Shown here piece after piece: positions 11,397-21,575 of a DNA stretch of 64,000 nucleotides. The stretch is from Larix kaempferi (Eukaryota; Streptophyta; Pinopsida; Pinales; Pinaceae). How positions within the stretch are numbered: the stretch's first letter is position 1; each line of letters opens with the position of its first letter. The translations under genes were made by a program, and so were the position numbers. The notes beneath the pieces are model-generated. The model saw only the letters and a list, made by a program, of their open reading frames with translations, was not told the origin of the DNA and did no database searches. Location of the stretch: contig BSBM01000096.1 in NCBI GenBank assembly GCA_027924585.1, positions 6,633,501 to 6,697,500 of the forward strand. The letters run 5' to 3'.

Positions 11397-12133
11397 TCAA
11401 AAGCAAAGTGTCCCTTCTCATTGCAATTGAAGCATCTGAGATCTTTCTTATCTTTATGATAATGGTGGTGTGAGAATTTCCTGTTATGAGATGATTCCTT
11501 CTTGGACTTGCCTTTCCTGGCATGTGTTGTGAGAGCTTGATCTTCATTTCCCATATTTTCTTCTTGGGCCACAAGCCTAGCTTCTTATTGAGAGCATTCT
11601 TCCCGCAATCTATTGAAGGAGATCAACTTCTTCCTTGCACAAATTTCTTGAATAAAGGAATCCCATGACTTGGGTAGGCCATTTAGAGTGGTCATCACCA
11701 CTTCACCATTCTCCACCATTTCATCCACTGCTTCTAGTTGTTTCTTGATCTGGGAGACCCTTGAAAAATAAGATTGAATGGTTTCTCCATTCTGAAACTT
11801 TACTCCTTTCAATTGGTTCCACAGGGTCATCTTTCGATTTATGTTCTTCCCTTCAAATAGCTTGGTCAAAGAGTCAAACATCTCCTTGGGTGTCTTTAGA
11901 GAAGACACATGGGGTATGAGATGGTCTTTGATAGAATCAACAATGATTCTCTTTGCCTTGACCAAGTTATTCTTACGCAATACCTTAGCCTCTTCATCCT
12001 CTGGGATAGGGATGTCTTCTTTTACATATGAGTCCAACTCATTCTCTTCCAGGATTAACCCAATCCTATACTTCCAAGCTTGGAAGTTATTAGCTCCTTC
12101 AAGCTTATCCTCAATCTTGGTGTGGTGAGACAT
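11365..12133 (-). pseudogene. Element A gag (capsid and nucleocapsid)
   Basis: This is copia gag (UBN2-type). The start at 12133 (MSHHTKIEDKLEG) is preferred over the upstream ATG at 12220 because the conserved ANNFQAWKYRI block follows it at the usual distance. Capsid wording includes LWNQLKGVKFQNGETIQSY and LNGLPKSWDSFI. A TAA stop at about 11584 separates the capsid from the nucleocapsid, which continues in the same frame with a CCHC knuckle CFNCNEKGHFAFDC at about 11393-11434. The frame then breaks before the protease. The protein would package element RNA. Confidence 0.85.
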
Positions 12134-12690
12134 CCTAAATAGTAATTCAAATGGAAATAGAAAAGATTTAGGTCTTACCACTTGAAATGCTGAAAACTGG
12201 ATCTGGTCCCGGATTAGCATTTGTTGGAAAAACCCTAAAAATTCAAAATGTGAATTTCAACTTTCTGAAAGGATATAAATATGCGCCTTGATGAGCTGAT
12301 CAGCCTGGTGTATTCAGAATTTGATATCAGCAAAGCTTTACCCTTCAGATTTTCCTTTTTGTCCTCCCGGGTTCACTAGGGAGATCCCTGAATTAGGGTT
12401 TGCGTTTCCAGGAGATCTACCAAGCCAAAAATCTCAATCCAAAGCTCTAAACTTCGATTTTTGGAAGGAGCTTCCAGCTATGTCTTCAAATTTCAAAAAT
12501 GCCTATTTTTGTGGAAACCCTAATTTTGAGGGCCAAATCTGAAAATGCTCAGAATTGAATTCTGATTGGATAGATAGTTTTTCCTTGATGAGTAGAGTCA
12601 ATCTACTATACTGTTTTTCCAAAAACTGTGGAGAGAAACCCAATAAACAAGAAACTCAAGTTTCTATCACTGCAAAATGTCATCTTCTCA

Positions 12691-12707
12691 GGTTAGCTCT
12701 GATACCA
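12691..12707 (-). other. Primer-binding site of element A (initiator Met tRNA type)
   Basis: The minus strand reads TGGTATCAGAGCTAACC, immediately inside the 5' LTR. TGGTATCAGAGC is the standard plant copia match to the 3' end of initiator tRNA-Met. Confidence 0.85.
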
Positions 12708-13299
12708 TGTTAAATTTTGAGAATTAATTCACAATACTATTGGATATTTACTGAGAGAATAACATATACAGTATATCAATTCATAACAATCACAATAGGC
12801 ATGACAAGCATCACAAGAATCATAAGCATGAGAGACAAGAGACACAAAGTTTCTGTGGGGAAAACCCTAAGGTGAAAAACCCCACAACTTCCTCAGAGAT
12901 AGAGAGAGCAATGACTCAACCAAAGTACAAACAAATTACACTTGAGATAGTCTCCTAGAGAAAATGATCCTCATTCTCACTAGTGCGCCACTTTCTAAGT
13001 GAGAGAAGTGTGTCTTTCCGAATGATCCAAATAGAGATCTCCTGATCTCTATTTATACTTAACCTGTTTTCCCAATTACACTATGGGGCCGACTTGTCTA
13101 TCTAGATACATCCACAAAATAATATATATTTTAGGTTTGACCCCACACATGGTGTTCTAATAACCCATCGGCAAGTACACACACTTGCGACACTTGTCAA
13201 TCCACATGACGACACTTCCTTATAGAGGAATAACACATCTGTAATAAGGGTACAATAAATTTATATGAAATACATTCTGAAGTTACATATACATCAACA
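12708..13299 (-). repeat. 5' LTR of element A
   Basis: The ends are TGTTAAATTTTGAG and ACATCAACA on the plus strand. A minus-strand TATAAATAG lies at about 13049-13057. Its partner is 5355-5959. The target copy ttagc follows at 13300-13304. Confidence 0.93.
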
Positions 13300-13819
13300 T
13301 TAGCCACTTGGTTCTACTGTCCATATTGTCTGACTTGGATTTCATCACCTTGTAAAGGATATGTCTCGTTGAATCAAAATACTATTTAGCTAGGTGTTTG
13401 CATGCTCCCTTACCTCCTTTTGGTCTAGCGAGTCCACCATTTTTATTTTTAGGAAACCGTTTACTTGTTGGTATTCTGACCATTTTTTTTGATACTCCGC
13501 TTATTGTAGCACAGTTGTTATAGTAAGCGGTTTGAGTTGGTTGTTGGCCTGAGTGCTATATTTTTTGCGCTCTCCTTCTACACACTCGGCTGCATTAGGG
13601 TTTTTGAGCCTTTTTTCACTCGACACAACTCCCAGATACTTGACACCATCTATCACCATTGAGTCCCCGAGACACTCTCGGTGCCTCCGGGGCGAGCCCC
13701 TACAGCACGGTTCACTTGACATCACCCGTCATAGACGTAGAGCTTCATCACTTGATACCACTTGTCATAGACCTGGAGCTTCATCACTCGACTCCATTCG
13801 TTGATGCCATGGAGCTCCG

Positions 13820-15700
13820 TCCCCTAACTCTGACACTCCTTATTTCACATCTGATTTTGAGGCAGAGTCGGAAAACCCTACCTACACAGCACCAACCAGC
13901 CCCATGGCTGGCATGACCTCTAACCCATTCTTTGTAGGAACTATCAGTGGAACGTCCACAACGACCCCAGCGAGCACACTAGCCATAACCACACCTACCT
14001 TTCATATTCCCTCAATGGGGCCCACATATACCTTGGGTATGCCCACAATGGGCCCCACACCTACCATTCCTGTTACTATTCCCATTGCAGTGGATACCCT
14101 ACCCAACCCAACCCTATCTGCAACTCACGCTAAACTTGGCGGCGCAGGACCCTCCCATACCACCTTCGTTCCTCCGTCTAGGGGTAACATCCCCAACATG
14201 AAGCCAGCTCTCACACTTGGTGGCAGTAGTCCCACCATGCCCCCCCCCTACTAGTACGTCACATCCTTCTACTAGTTTTCCATTCATGGCCAGTCTCAAC
14301 CTTCCTGACCTAGCCAGATTGACCAACAATCCGATCAGACACGATCCCAAGTGGCCTCACCTGCCTACCAAATTCCCATCAGACATCTCCAAGTTTGAGG
14401 GCAAGGTAGGTGAAGACCCACAAAATCACATTATGTCCTTCCATCTATGGTGTTCCTCCAACTCCATAGTGGACGACTCTGTCTGACTCCATCTGTTACA
14501 ATGAACTCTCACTGGCTCTGCAGCCAAGTGGTACATCGAACATCCCCATGGGACCCATGCCACCTTTACTTCCCTCACCTCGACCTTCTGCAGTTCTTTC
14601 AATTAACTATCCGCTATGATGTGGGAGTTGAGATCCTACTATCTTGCAAACAGAATATGACCACCCACATCAATGACCACATTCATGAGTGGCGTCGACG
14701 CTGAAACCTGTGCAAAATCAACTTAGATGACCATATCTTCCTAGATTGGTTTCTCAAATCTCTCCTTCCGGTCATTGCCAAGGATGTGGCATCCGAGCGA
14801 CCCCAATCCGAAGAAAAATCCATCTTAAAAGCCCAGTAGTTTGACCTTATCTACACCCAGTCTGGTTACATATATACCATTATACCCGACACCCCCCGTG
14901 GTGATTCCTCCCGGAACAATGCGCTAGGGGCATCCCATGATGCTAATGGAATCATTGGCCATGTTGCATCGCATATCCAGCCCTTTTCCATGACACGTAC
15001 TAGTAATGGCCCCGACCTTTCGTGGGATACATCCCACTCTGGAGCAACCAATTCGTATGCTCCCATGGCGCATAACCACCATTTCCATGGACCCTCATGT
15101 CCACCTTAGTGCTTCAGCCACGCATCCCCCGCTTACGTTCCACCGGCTGCACCTCAAACATATTACCACCCGTAGGTCATGTATGCTCCTGTATCCTCTC
15201 AAGCCCCCCCCACTTATTATTCGCCACAGGCACAACCTGTGGCAAATCAAACACCCATCACACAGATGTATCAACAACCCCCACAAGGTCCCGCACCTGC
15301 ATCGCCTCCACCCCCACCCACTTATTACACGCCGCAACCTACTTCGCACTTGCACAACCCCAACACCCACCTACTGCCCAAGGGTAAGTGTACGTGCAAC
15401 AAAATCCGCAGCATAACCAAAATACCCAATGCCAACAAGGCCAGCAAAACCGCAAAAAAGGATGTAACCGCGGGAACAACCCCCCTCCAGACCAAGGCAG
15501 CCAGCGTCCTAATCCCCCAAACAATAATAACACGGCACCTACCAACCAAAACCTTGACAAGCTGCCTAATCAAGCTAAAAACCCTAACTTACAAACGAAC
15601 CACCCTTGTTCTATTTGCAGGGTCTATGGCCATTACACACACGCTTGCCCACATTTGGAGCAGGCACGACAACTCTAGACCGATGATGCCCACCGCTAGG
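13820..15700 (+). pseudogene. Element B gag
   Basis: The gag has a low-complexity proline/threonine-rich N-terminus. The retrotransposon gag core follows: DPKWPHLPTKFPSDISKFEG, GEDPQNHIMSFHLWC, then AAKWYIEH and the TxxxF block near 14540. The core runs to about 14860. A long Pro/Gln/Tyr-rich region and a CCHC knuckle CSICRVYGHYTHAC (15607-15648) complete it. At about 14240 a run of eight or nine C is a likely frameshift. A TGA at 14484-14486 and further frame changes near 14700, 15100 and 15390 break it. The initiator codon is unclear; the ATG at 13904 lies inside the open region. This protein would form particles and bind the element RNA. Confidence 0.75.
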
Positions 15701-16289
15701 GGCACGTGGCACCTCAGGTGCCACCTAACCCCCCACCACCTCAACCTCAACCCTTGGTGATACAAAACCCTTTACCAACCCAAGGAGTGGTGAACACTCA
15801 ACCCTTAGCTCCCCCGTCAAGGAACCGCGCCACCACAACAACAAGTCACGTACGCTGTGCCTTCCCACCTCACTTTACACTCAGGCACCCATCACTAGTT
15901 AATAATGTCATCCGCTGATGTCAACCTTCAAACCTGTCGGAACCGATATGGCTCCACCCCTGAAGCCCCTCCCACCGACAAAACCACCAATGCTCTTCCC
16001 GTCGATCAGCCATTATGCATACCTCCAGCCCCATTAGATGGAGCCCCAAAAGCCCCTCACTTCCCACTTCGCCGCATCAACAATAACCCCAATGCTCGCG
16101 CTGCGTCTAATTACAACATTGTGGACAAATTAGCTCAGTCCCCTGCAGCCATGTCTATGTTAGAGGTCTTAAAAAACTGTCCTACACATGGCAAGACTCT
16201 TTTATCAGCCATTGGTGCTATCAACCCGACTGATTCACGAATGATGGCCTTTGATTTGGACCAATCTGAACCACACCTGCCTTCCACAT

Positions 16290-16720
16290 TAGCATTCCAA
16301 ATTTTTTTATCCATTCGGAATCTTGTAATCCATCGGTGCATCATCGATGAGGGTTCCTCTACATGCATTATGTCCACATTCATTTGGAAGAAGTTGGGAT
16401 CCCCTACTCTCTAGCCGTCCACCACTAAGTTGCAAGCCTACGATGGCCATTCGGCTCAACCGCAAGGTCTCTTAGCTAATGTCCCCATCCAGTTGGCTGG
16501 TAGAACAGTGCTTATCGACGTAGAGTTCATCAAAGCCCAACTTGATTATAACCTCTTACTTGGCCGCAGTTACATGTATGCCATGCGGGCGGTTGCCTCA
16601 TCCATTTTTCGTACCATGATGTTCCCCCATGAAGGACGAGTGATCAAGATTGATCAACTCACCTATTACGATCCCAATGCCCCCGCTGCACCCGAAAACA
16701 TTCTTCCCATGGTCAAACAA
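16290..16720 (+). pseudogene. Element B aspartic protease
   Basis: The active-site region reads IIDEGSSTCIM where this lineage usually has DSGSS. The aspartate is kept, but a glutamate replaces the following serine. Downstream are VPIQLAGRTVLIDVEF, DYNLLLGRSYMYAMRAV and PHEGRVIKI, the usual protease-end wording of Tat/Athila-type elements. A TAG at 16412-16414 separates the active-site part from the rest in the same frame, consistent with CAG to TAG. It would cleave the gag-pol polyprotein. Confidence 0.82.
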
Positions 16721-17900
16721 CCTGTTTGCAGTGCATCTACCTTGTTTGTTTCCTCAGTTGGACCCAGATTCTACTCAGATACGTCGATGACTTCCACATT
16801 CCAATCCATTCCACCCCCGTCACTAGCGACTGAAATATCTGACTTATGTACCCTCTCCCACAATACACAAACACCCAACCATCAACCGCCCTTGCTACCC
16901 CAACCACCATTGGTACCTATTCATGTTAGCACCACACCTATCCATACAATCCCCTTCCTATTTCTCCCTTCAGAAGTAGTCAATGCTTTGGTGATGGCCA
17001 CACTAAACCTCCCGGGATTAACTTTAGGACTACCTGTATGGTACATCACACCTCTCGTTTCCCCTTCAACGCCCAATGTCATCTTACAGCCAGTGCAACC
17101 TATCACCACTGCTAGTCGTCCACCTCCCAGTGTCACCACTCCTTCCTCCTCTACCAACCCACCCCCTCTCGCCAAATACACTGGGGGCAGAGGCCCACAA
17201 CCTTACACCGCTCCGCCCGTGCCTAAAGCCACTAAGAATCCTCCACCATTTCGCGCTCCTCCCAAATGCTCTTTGTGTGATGAGTTGAGCCATGCTACCC
17301 ATCAATGTCCACAATTACCCGCATTAAAAGAGCACATGCCAATGCTTGACGACGACCCCAACATCCCGGTTGTCCAACTCGACCTTACCCCTAAGCCTCG
17401 CGATAAATCACTGTGTACCAATCACCCTTGTGCAATATGTAGTATTTACAGCCATTACTCACATCACTGCCCTGATCTTCTAGATTACACAATCGCTCTC
17501 TACGAGATGAATAACTTGGACCTCGAGATGTCTCCTCCCACAATTGAAGAGATCCACCCCCTAGAATCTCCGCCAACAAGAGAGATCAATACCATTTATA
17601 TGATCTCTACTACTAGCATCCCCTCATCAACCAATTTGACTACAAAACATTTCCACAATGATTAGGAACTTCTCGAGGCTCTTACCACACCTGATTACCC
17701 CTAGGAGGATATGCACCATCGTTCCTATTTCCCCCCGAAGGAGTCCTCCCCCACCACAGCCACCCAATTTTCGGTTGAGTCCAAAGATTTCCTCCCCACC
17801 AAGGTCAACTTATTTAAAGAGTCCATTCCTGCTCCCGATTCCTTTGAGGAAGGTAACATGGACAATACTCACCCACAATCCACATTCATATCTCTACCCC
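16720..17900 (+). pseudogene. Element B linker between protease and RT with two CCHC zinc knuckles
   Basis: This is an open, proline-rich region of about 390 codons in the frame of 16430-17665. It holds two C-x2-C-x4-H-x4-C motifs, CSLCDELSHATHQC at 17267-17308 and CAICSIYSHYSHHC at 17431-17470. The second closely resembles the gag knuckle at 15607-15648, suggesting duplication of a nucleocapsid segment. A TAG at 17663-17665 (ND-stop-ELLEAL) looks like a mutated CAG. Zinc knuckles bind nucleic acid; what these would do after the protease is not known to me. Confidence 0.65.
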
Positions 17901-17904
17901 AGGC

Positions 17905-18790
17905 GGTGCCCCTGAACTCATTACTTTGGGAGCCTCCTGCACCGATTACGAGATCAGAGAGTACAAAAAACTTTTTCAGGAGTTCCGCGATGTCTTTTCC
18001 TGGTCCTACACCGAAATGCTTGGTCTTGACCCCACTGTCATAGAGCACTACATTGACACGTGGCCAGATGTGCCCCCCGTTCACCCAAAACAGTGCCCCA
18101 TTCACCCATGAAATCTCCCCACCGTTAAAGCAGAGATTGAGAAACTTCATGCAGCAAGTTTCATTTACCCCATCGCATACACCACTTGGGTTTCTAACCC
18201 CATCCCTGTTAACAAAAAACAAGGCACCATCAGGGTGTGTATTGACTTCCACAATTTAAACCAAGCATGTCCCAAAGAAAACTTCCCGACGCCATTTATT
18301 GACCAACTCATCGATGCATGCGCGGGGCATGAAGTCCTATCCTTCATGGATGGGTTCTTTGGGTATAACCAGATTCAGATCTGTAAAGAAGATCAATACA
18401 AGACTACCTTCACCACCACATGGGGCACCTTTTCCTATCGGGTCATGCCTTTTGGCCTTAAAAATGTGGGGGCCACCTTCCAGGGAGCCATGACCTATTG
18501 TTTTCATGACTTGGTCCATATCCTATTAGTCTATCTTGACGATCTCACATCACATTCCAAGAAACGATACGACCACCTTAACGACCTTCGACAAAGTTTT
18601 TCTACATTTTTCGCAAGTATCAGATCCGCTTGAACCCACTCTAGTGTGTCTTTTGCGTTCTGACAGGCCAGTTGTTAGGTTTCATTGTTTCCAACAAAGG
18701 AATCATTGTCTACCCCCTTAAAGTTCAAGCCATATTATACCTTCCCGCACCACGCACGCTCCGACCGCTGCAGAGTTTCTAGGGGAAATC
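17905..18790 (+). pseudogene. Element B reverse transcriptase
   Basis: Gypsy-type RT. The N-terminal block is FRDVFSWSYTEMLGLDP, then a TGA near 18109 (HP-stop-NLPT). The next blocks are WVSNPIPVNKKQGTIRVCID, NFPTPFIDQLID, SFMDGFFGYNQI, WGTFSYRVMPFGLKNVGAT and the catalytic LVYLDDL (YLDD at 18532-18543). The aspartate of the usual FMDG block is kept. The frame breaks after about 18560 (the HSKKRYDHLNDLR stretch) and continues in other frames toward the RNase H. The wording is Tat-like. It copies element RNA into DNA. Confidence 0.85.
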
Positions 18791-18799
18791 TAATTTCCT

Positions 18800-19330
18800 C
18801 CTCCGATTCGTTCCTGATTATGCCACCACAGTTCATGGTTTCTTATGTCTACTTCATACTCACATACCCTTTGTTTGGGACGACCAGGCACAAGCTGCAT
18901 TTGAATCCATTAGGAAATCTCTCACGCAAGCCCCTTTGATCTCCCCTCTAGATTTCTCTCAGGACTTCATCCTTTACGTCTTGGCATCCGACCACGCCGT
19001 GTCAGGGGTCCTTATTCAAGAAGACACTGCTCACCAGGAGCATGTCATTTATTATGTCAGCCAAACCTTGTCTGGACCACCCCTATGTTACCCATATGAG
19101 GAAAGGATGGCCCTTGCCGTCGTCTTTTCCGTACAGAAATTGTGACACTACATCCTCCTAAGTCATACTACCGTTGTCGCTGACTCCAACCCCATGATCT
19201 ACCTCTTGAACCGTCACCTTCTACAAGGTCGTGTCGCTAAATGGGTAATTATCCTACAAGAGTATGACCTGGCTTTCACAACTCTGAAAATTACTAAGGC
19301 CCTTGTGCTTTCCTAGCTCATAACCGACCT
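18800..19330 (+). pseudogene. Element B RNase H (gypsy type)
   Basis: The core is PLDFSQDFILYVLASDHAVSGVL, with SDHAVS in place of the common TDAS block. QTLSGPPLCYPYEERMALAVV carries the catalytic glutamate. A TGA at 19143-19145 interrupts QKL-stop-HYI, matching CGA to TGA. Downstream YILLSHTTVVADSNPMIYLL and RVAKWVIILQEYDL continue in the same frame and include another aspartate (ADSNP). The A-type leader APLISPLD confirms where RT ends. Confidence 0.8.
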
Positions 19331-19479
19331 CCCATCCCTTTTGTCATCCTCTCCAATCCCCGATGAGTTACCGAACAATCATTTGTTCATCATCTCGTCA
19401 GATGACCCATGGTATGGTGACATTCTGATATACCTTTGCATGCAGAAGTTTCACCCCGATATCGATCATGATGGATGCC

Positions 19480-20636
19480 TCTCGATACCTTATTATGGGC
19501 GATGTCCTCTATCAACACAGTTCCGACACTATCCTTCGCCATTGTCTCACATGAGAGGAGGCTGAGCAAGTCCTCAATGACTGTCATAGTGGCGCCTGTG
19601 GTGGACATTTTTCTGGAATGGCCATAGCCCAGAAGGTAATTCATGCCAGATATTTCTAGCCCGCGTTGTTCACTGACTGCATCACTATGGTCAAGCATTG
19701 ATATAATTGCCAACTCTTTGCCCTGAAGGCACGGACACCACCCTCCCTGCTCCATGCAGTCGTTAGCGTCGGTCCCTTTTGTAAATGGGCCCTCAACTTT
19801 ATGGAGTGTAAACCCTCATCCACCAATGGCCATAAATACATCATCGTCGCTGTCAACTACTTCACCAAATGGGCTGAAGCCATGCCTACCTTCAATTGTA
19901 ATGCCAACATTGCTGCCTGTTTCTTCTTTAACCATGTCATTACACGCTTCGGGGTCCCAAAACAGCTTGTCTCAGACCATGGTTCACATTTTGAAGATGC
20001 CATTTGGCGTGAGTTGTCAACTCTCCTTAAGTTCAAACATCAGTGTGCCTCTGCTTACTACCCCTAAGGGAACGGCCAAGTTGAGGCCATTAACAAAATT
20101 TTGAAAACAATCCTCCAACATACTGTTGACCGACATAAGTCCAATTGGAAGCACATGCTTTTCCCTACACTATGGGCTTACTGTACATCAACTAAGACCG
20201 CCACTGGTTTCACCCCTTTTCACTTAGTTCACGGTGTCGAATCTATCCTCCCCATCGAGTGTCAGATCCTTGCCCTACACATCGCTATTGAACTTCTCCC
20301 CAACACCTCCCCACTTGAACAATGTCTGTTGTTATTAGAACAAGCTGATGAAGACCGTCGCGCAGACCTCCAAACAATTGAGGCTACCAAGAACCGCTCC
20401 AAAGATGGTTACGACAAACATGTCCACCCATGAGCTTTCCGTGAAGGAGATCTAGTCCTCGTTTACGACCAAGCCCACGACAAGACAAGTAAAGGGAAGT
20501 TAGAATCCATGTGGCAAGGTCCTTACATAGTGCATACCTACCTTGGACATGGGGCATATATTCTAACTGACTAAGAAGGCCACCCCTTGTGCAACCCCCG
20601 TAATGGGTTGTATCTTAAACGCTTTTATCCTTAACA
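19480..20636 (+). pseudogene. Element B integrase
   Basis: The N-terminal part reads GDVLYQHSSDTILRHCL, EAEQVLNDCHSGACGGHFSG (zinc-binding histidine region) and KARTPPSLLH. The core has ALNFMECKPSSTNGHKYI (glutamate where the first catalytic aspartate is expected), VAVNYFTKWAEA, FGVPKQLVSDHGSHFEDAIW (second aspartate) and GNGQVEAINKILKTI (the catalytic glutamate). Stops include TAA at 20065-20067 (YYP-stop-GNGQ), TGA at 20431-20433 (HP-stop-AFREGD) and TAA near 20571; all fit C-to-T changes. The C-terminal part is GDLVLVYDQAHDK, KLESMWQGPYIV and NGLYLKRFYP, ending near 20632. No chromodomain follows. Confidence 0.85.
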
Positions 20637-20739
20637 ATCCGACAGACCCATTGGTCTGTAATGTATAGTTTTAATTCTTTTTGCTTTCCAATTTTTTCCC
20701 GCAACCTTACATTCGTCATTTTCCTACATGATCACAAAT

Positions 20740-21166
20740 GGACCATCTTCCACCTTATTACACTGGCTTCGCCAATGGAGCAAGCTGCTGGTCTCCAAAC
20801 CTGGCCCTTGCAGCTTGGGTCTTATATTCCCCTTCACATGAGTTGATTCACCTTGACGGAATGTGCATAGGCATTACTACCAACAACTAGGCTGAGTACG
20901 ATGCTGTGACCGATCTCCTGATTGTTTCCCTTTAAATGGGCATACGTCACCTTCATGTGTTCCTTGACTCGCAGCTGCTTGTTTCCCAACTCAACAACTG
21001 CTATCAGGTGTGTGATCCTTGCCTCTTTAGAAAGTTCCTGTGTACAAACCAACTAAGCCGACAATTTGAATCCATAACATTCACTCATGTCCCAAGAGCT
21101 CAAAATAGTGTCGCAGATCAAATGGCTAACAACATCCTCGACTGGCATATCAATCACACCATGTAA
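20740..21166 (+). pseudogene. Element B second, archaeal-like RNase H (aRH) placed after integrase
   Basis: After integrase there is a decayed RNase H of the type found as an extra domain in Tat-lineage elements. WTIFHLI and ASPMEQAAG mark the N-terminus; the first catalytic aspartate of the usual DGA/S block is not visible. Next come ELIHLDGMCIGITTNN-stop-AEYDAVTDLL with the catalytic glutamate, MGIRHLHVFLDSQLLVSQLNN with the next aspartate, and THVPRAQNSVADQMAN with the last. The stops after TNN (TAG) and before MGI (TAA) fit CAG and CAA. The segment ends at TAA 21164-21166. It may process RNA/DNA hybrids alongside the first RNase H. Confidence 0.75.
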
Positions 21167-21169
21167 ATC

Positions 21170-21575
21170 ATCCATCATGCATAATCATCACATACCAACA
21201 CATCGAAAACATAAAAATCCCAAAAAGACTACATTTACAACAAAGGGCATCCACGTGCCTATCATAACCAATCATTTGCATCCACGCGCAATAAACAACA
21301 CAAAACAATACAGGCGCATCCACATGCATACAAAAAATAATCACCTAAAAAATGCATCCATTTGCATATCTATATAAATATATCATCGTCATATAAATGT
21401 CATGAGTGTCCCAACACTCAAATATACAAAAAATATACATCGAGGAGCCTCAACAGCAACCCTGTCCTAAAACACATGCCTTCTATACAAAAAATTCCGA
21501 ATGCCCATACGCATCGAGGGGAGTCCCCAGCACTCCCTAATGAGAGTCATATCCCCCATCCGAACCATCATCAAT
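21170..21575. other. Non-coding spacer after the second RNase H
   Basis: This A/C-rich stretch repeats phrases such as gcatccacgtgcat and caaaacaatacaggcgcatcca. No coding signal on either strand. It lies where the 3' ends of the sense pol and the antisense PMD-like gene converge. Confidence 0.5.

Larger units (their letters stand above)
5355..13299 (-). mobile_element. Element A: Ty1/copia LTR retrotransposon nested in element B
   Basis: The LTRs are 5355-5959 (3' LTR in element orientation) and 12708-13299 (5' LTR). The duplicated target is ttagc at 5350-5354 and 13300-13304. The initiator-Met primer-binding site and the purine tract sit where a minus-strand element needs them. Gag, protease, integrase, RT and RNase H follow in copia order (integrase before RT). 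From about 11396 down to 7466 pol is one reading frame once the 620-bp solo LTR and one target copy are subtracted, interrupted by only a few stops. The tail between pol and the 3' LTR (5969-7465) is made of tandem repeats. The LTRs differ at several percent of positions in sampled stretches, so the insertion is not recent. Confidence 0.95.
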
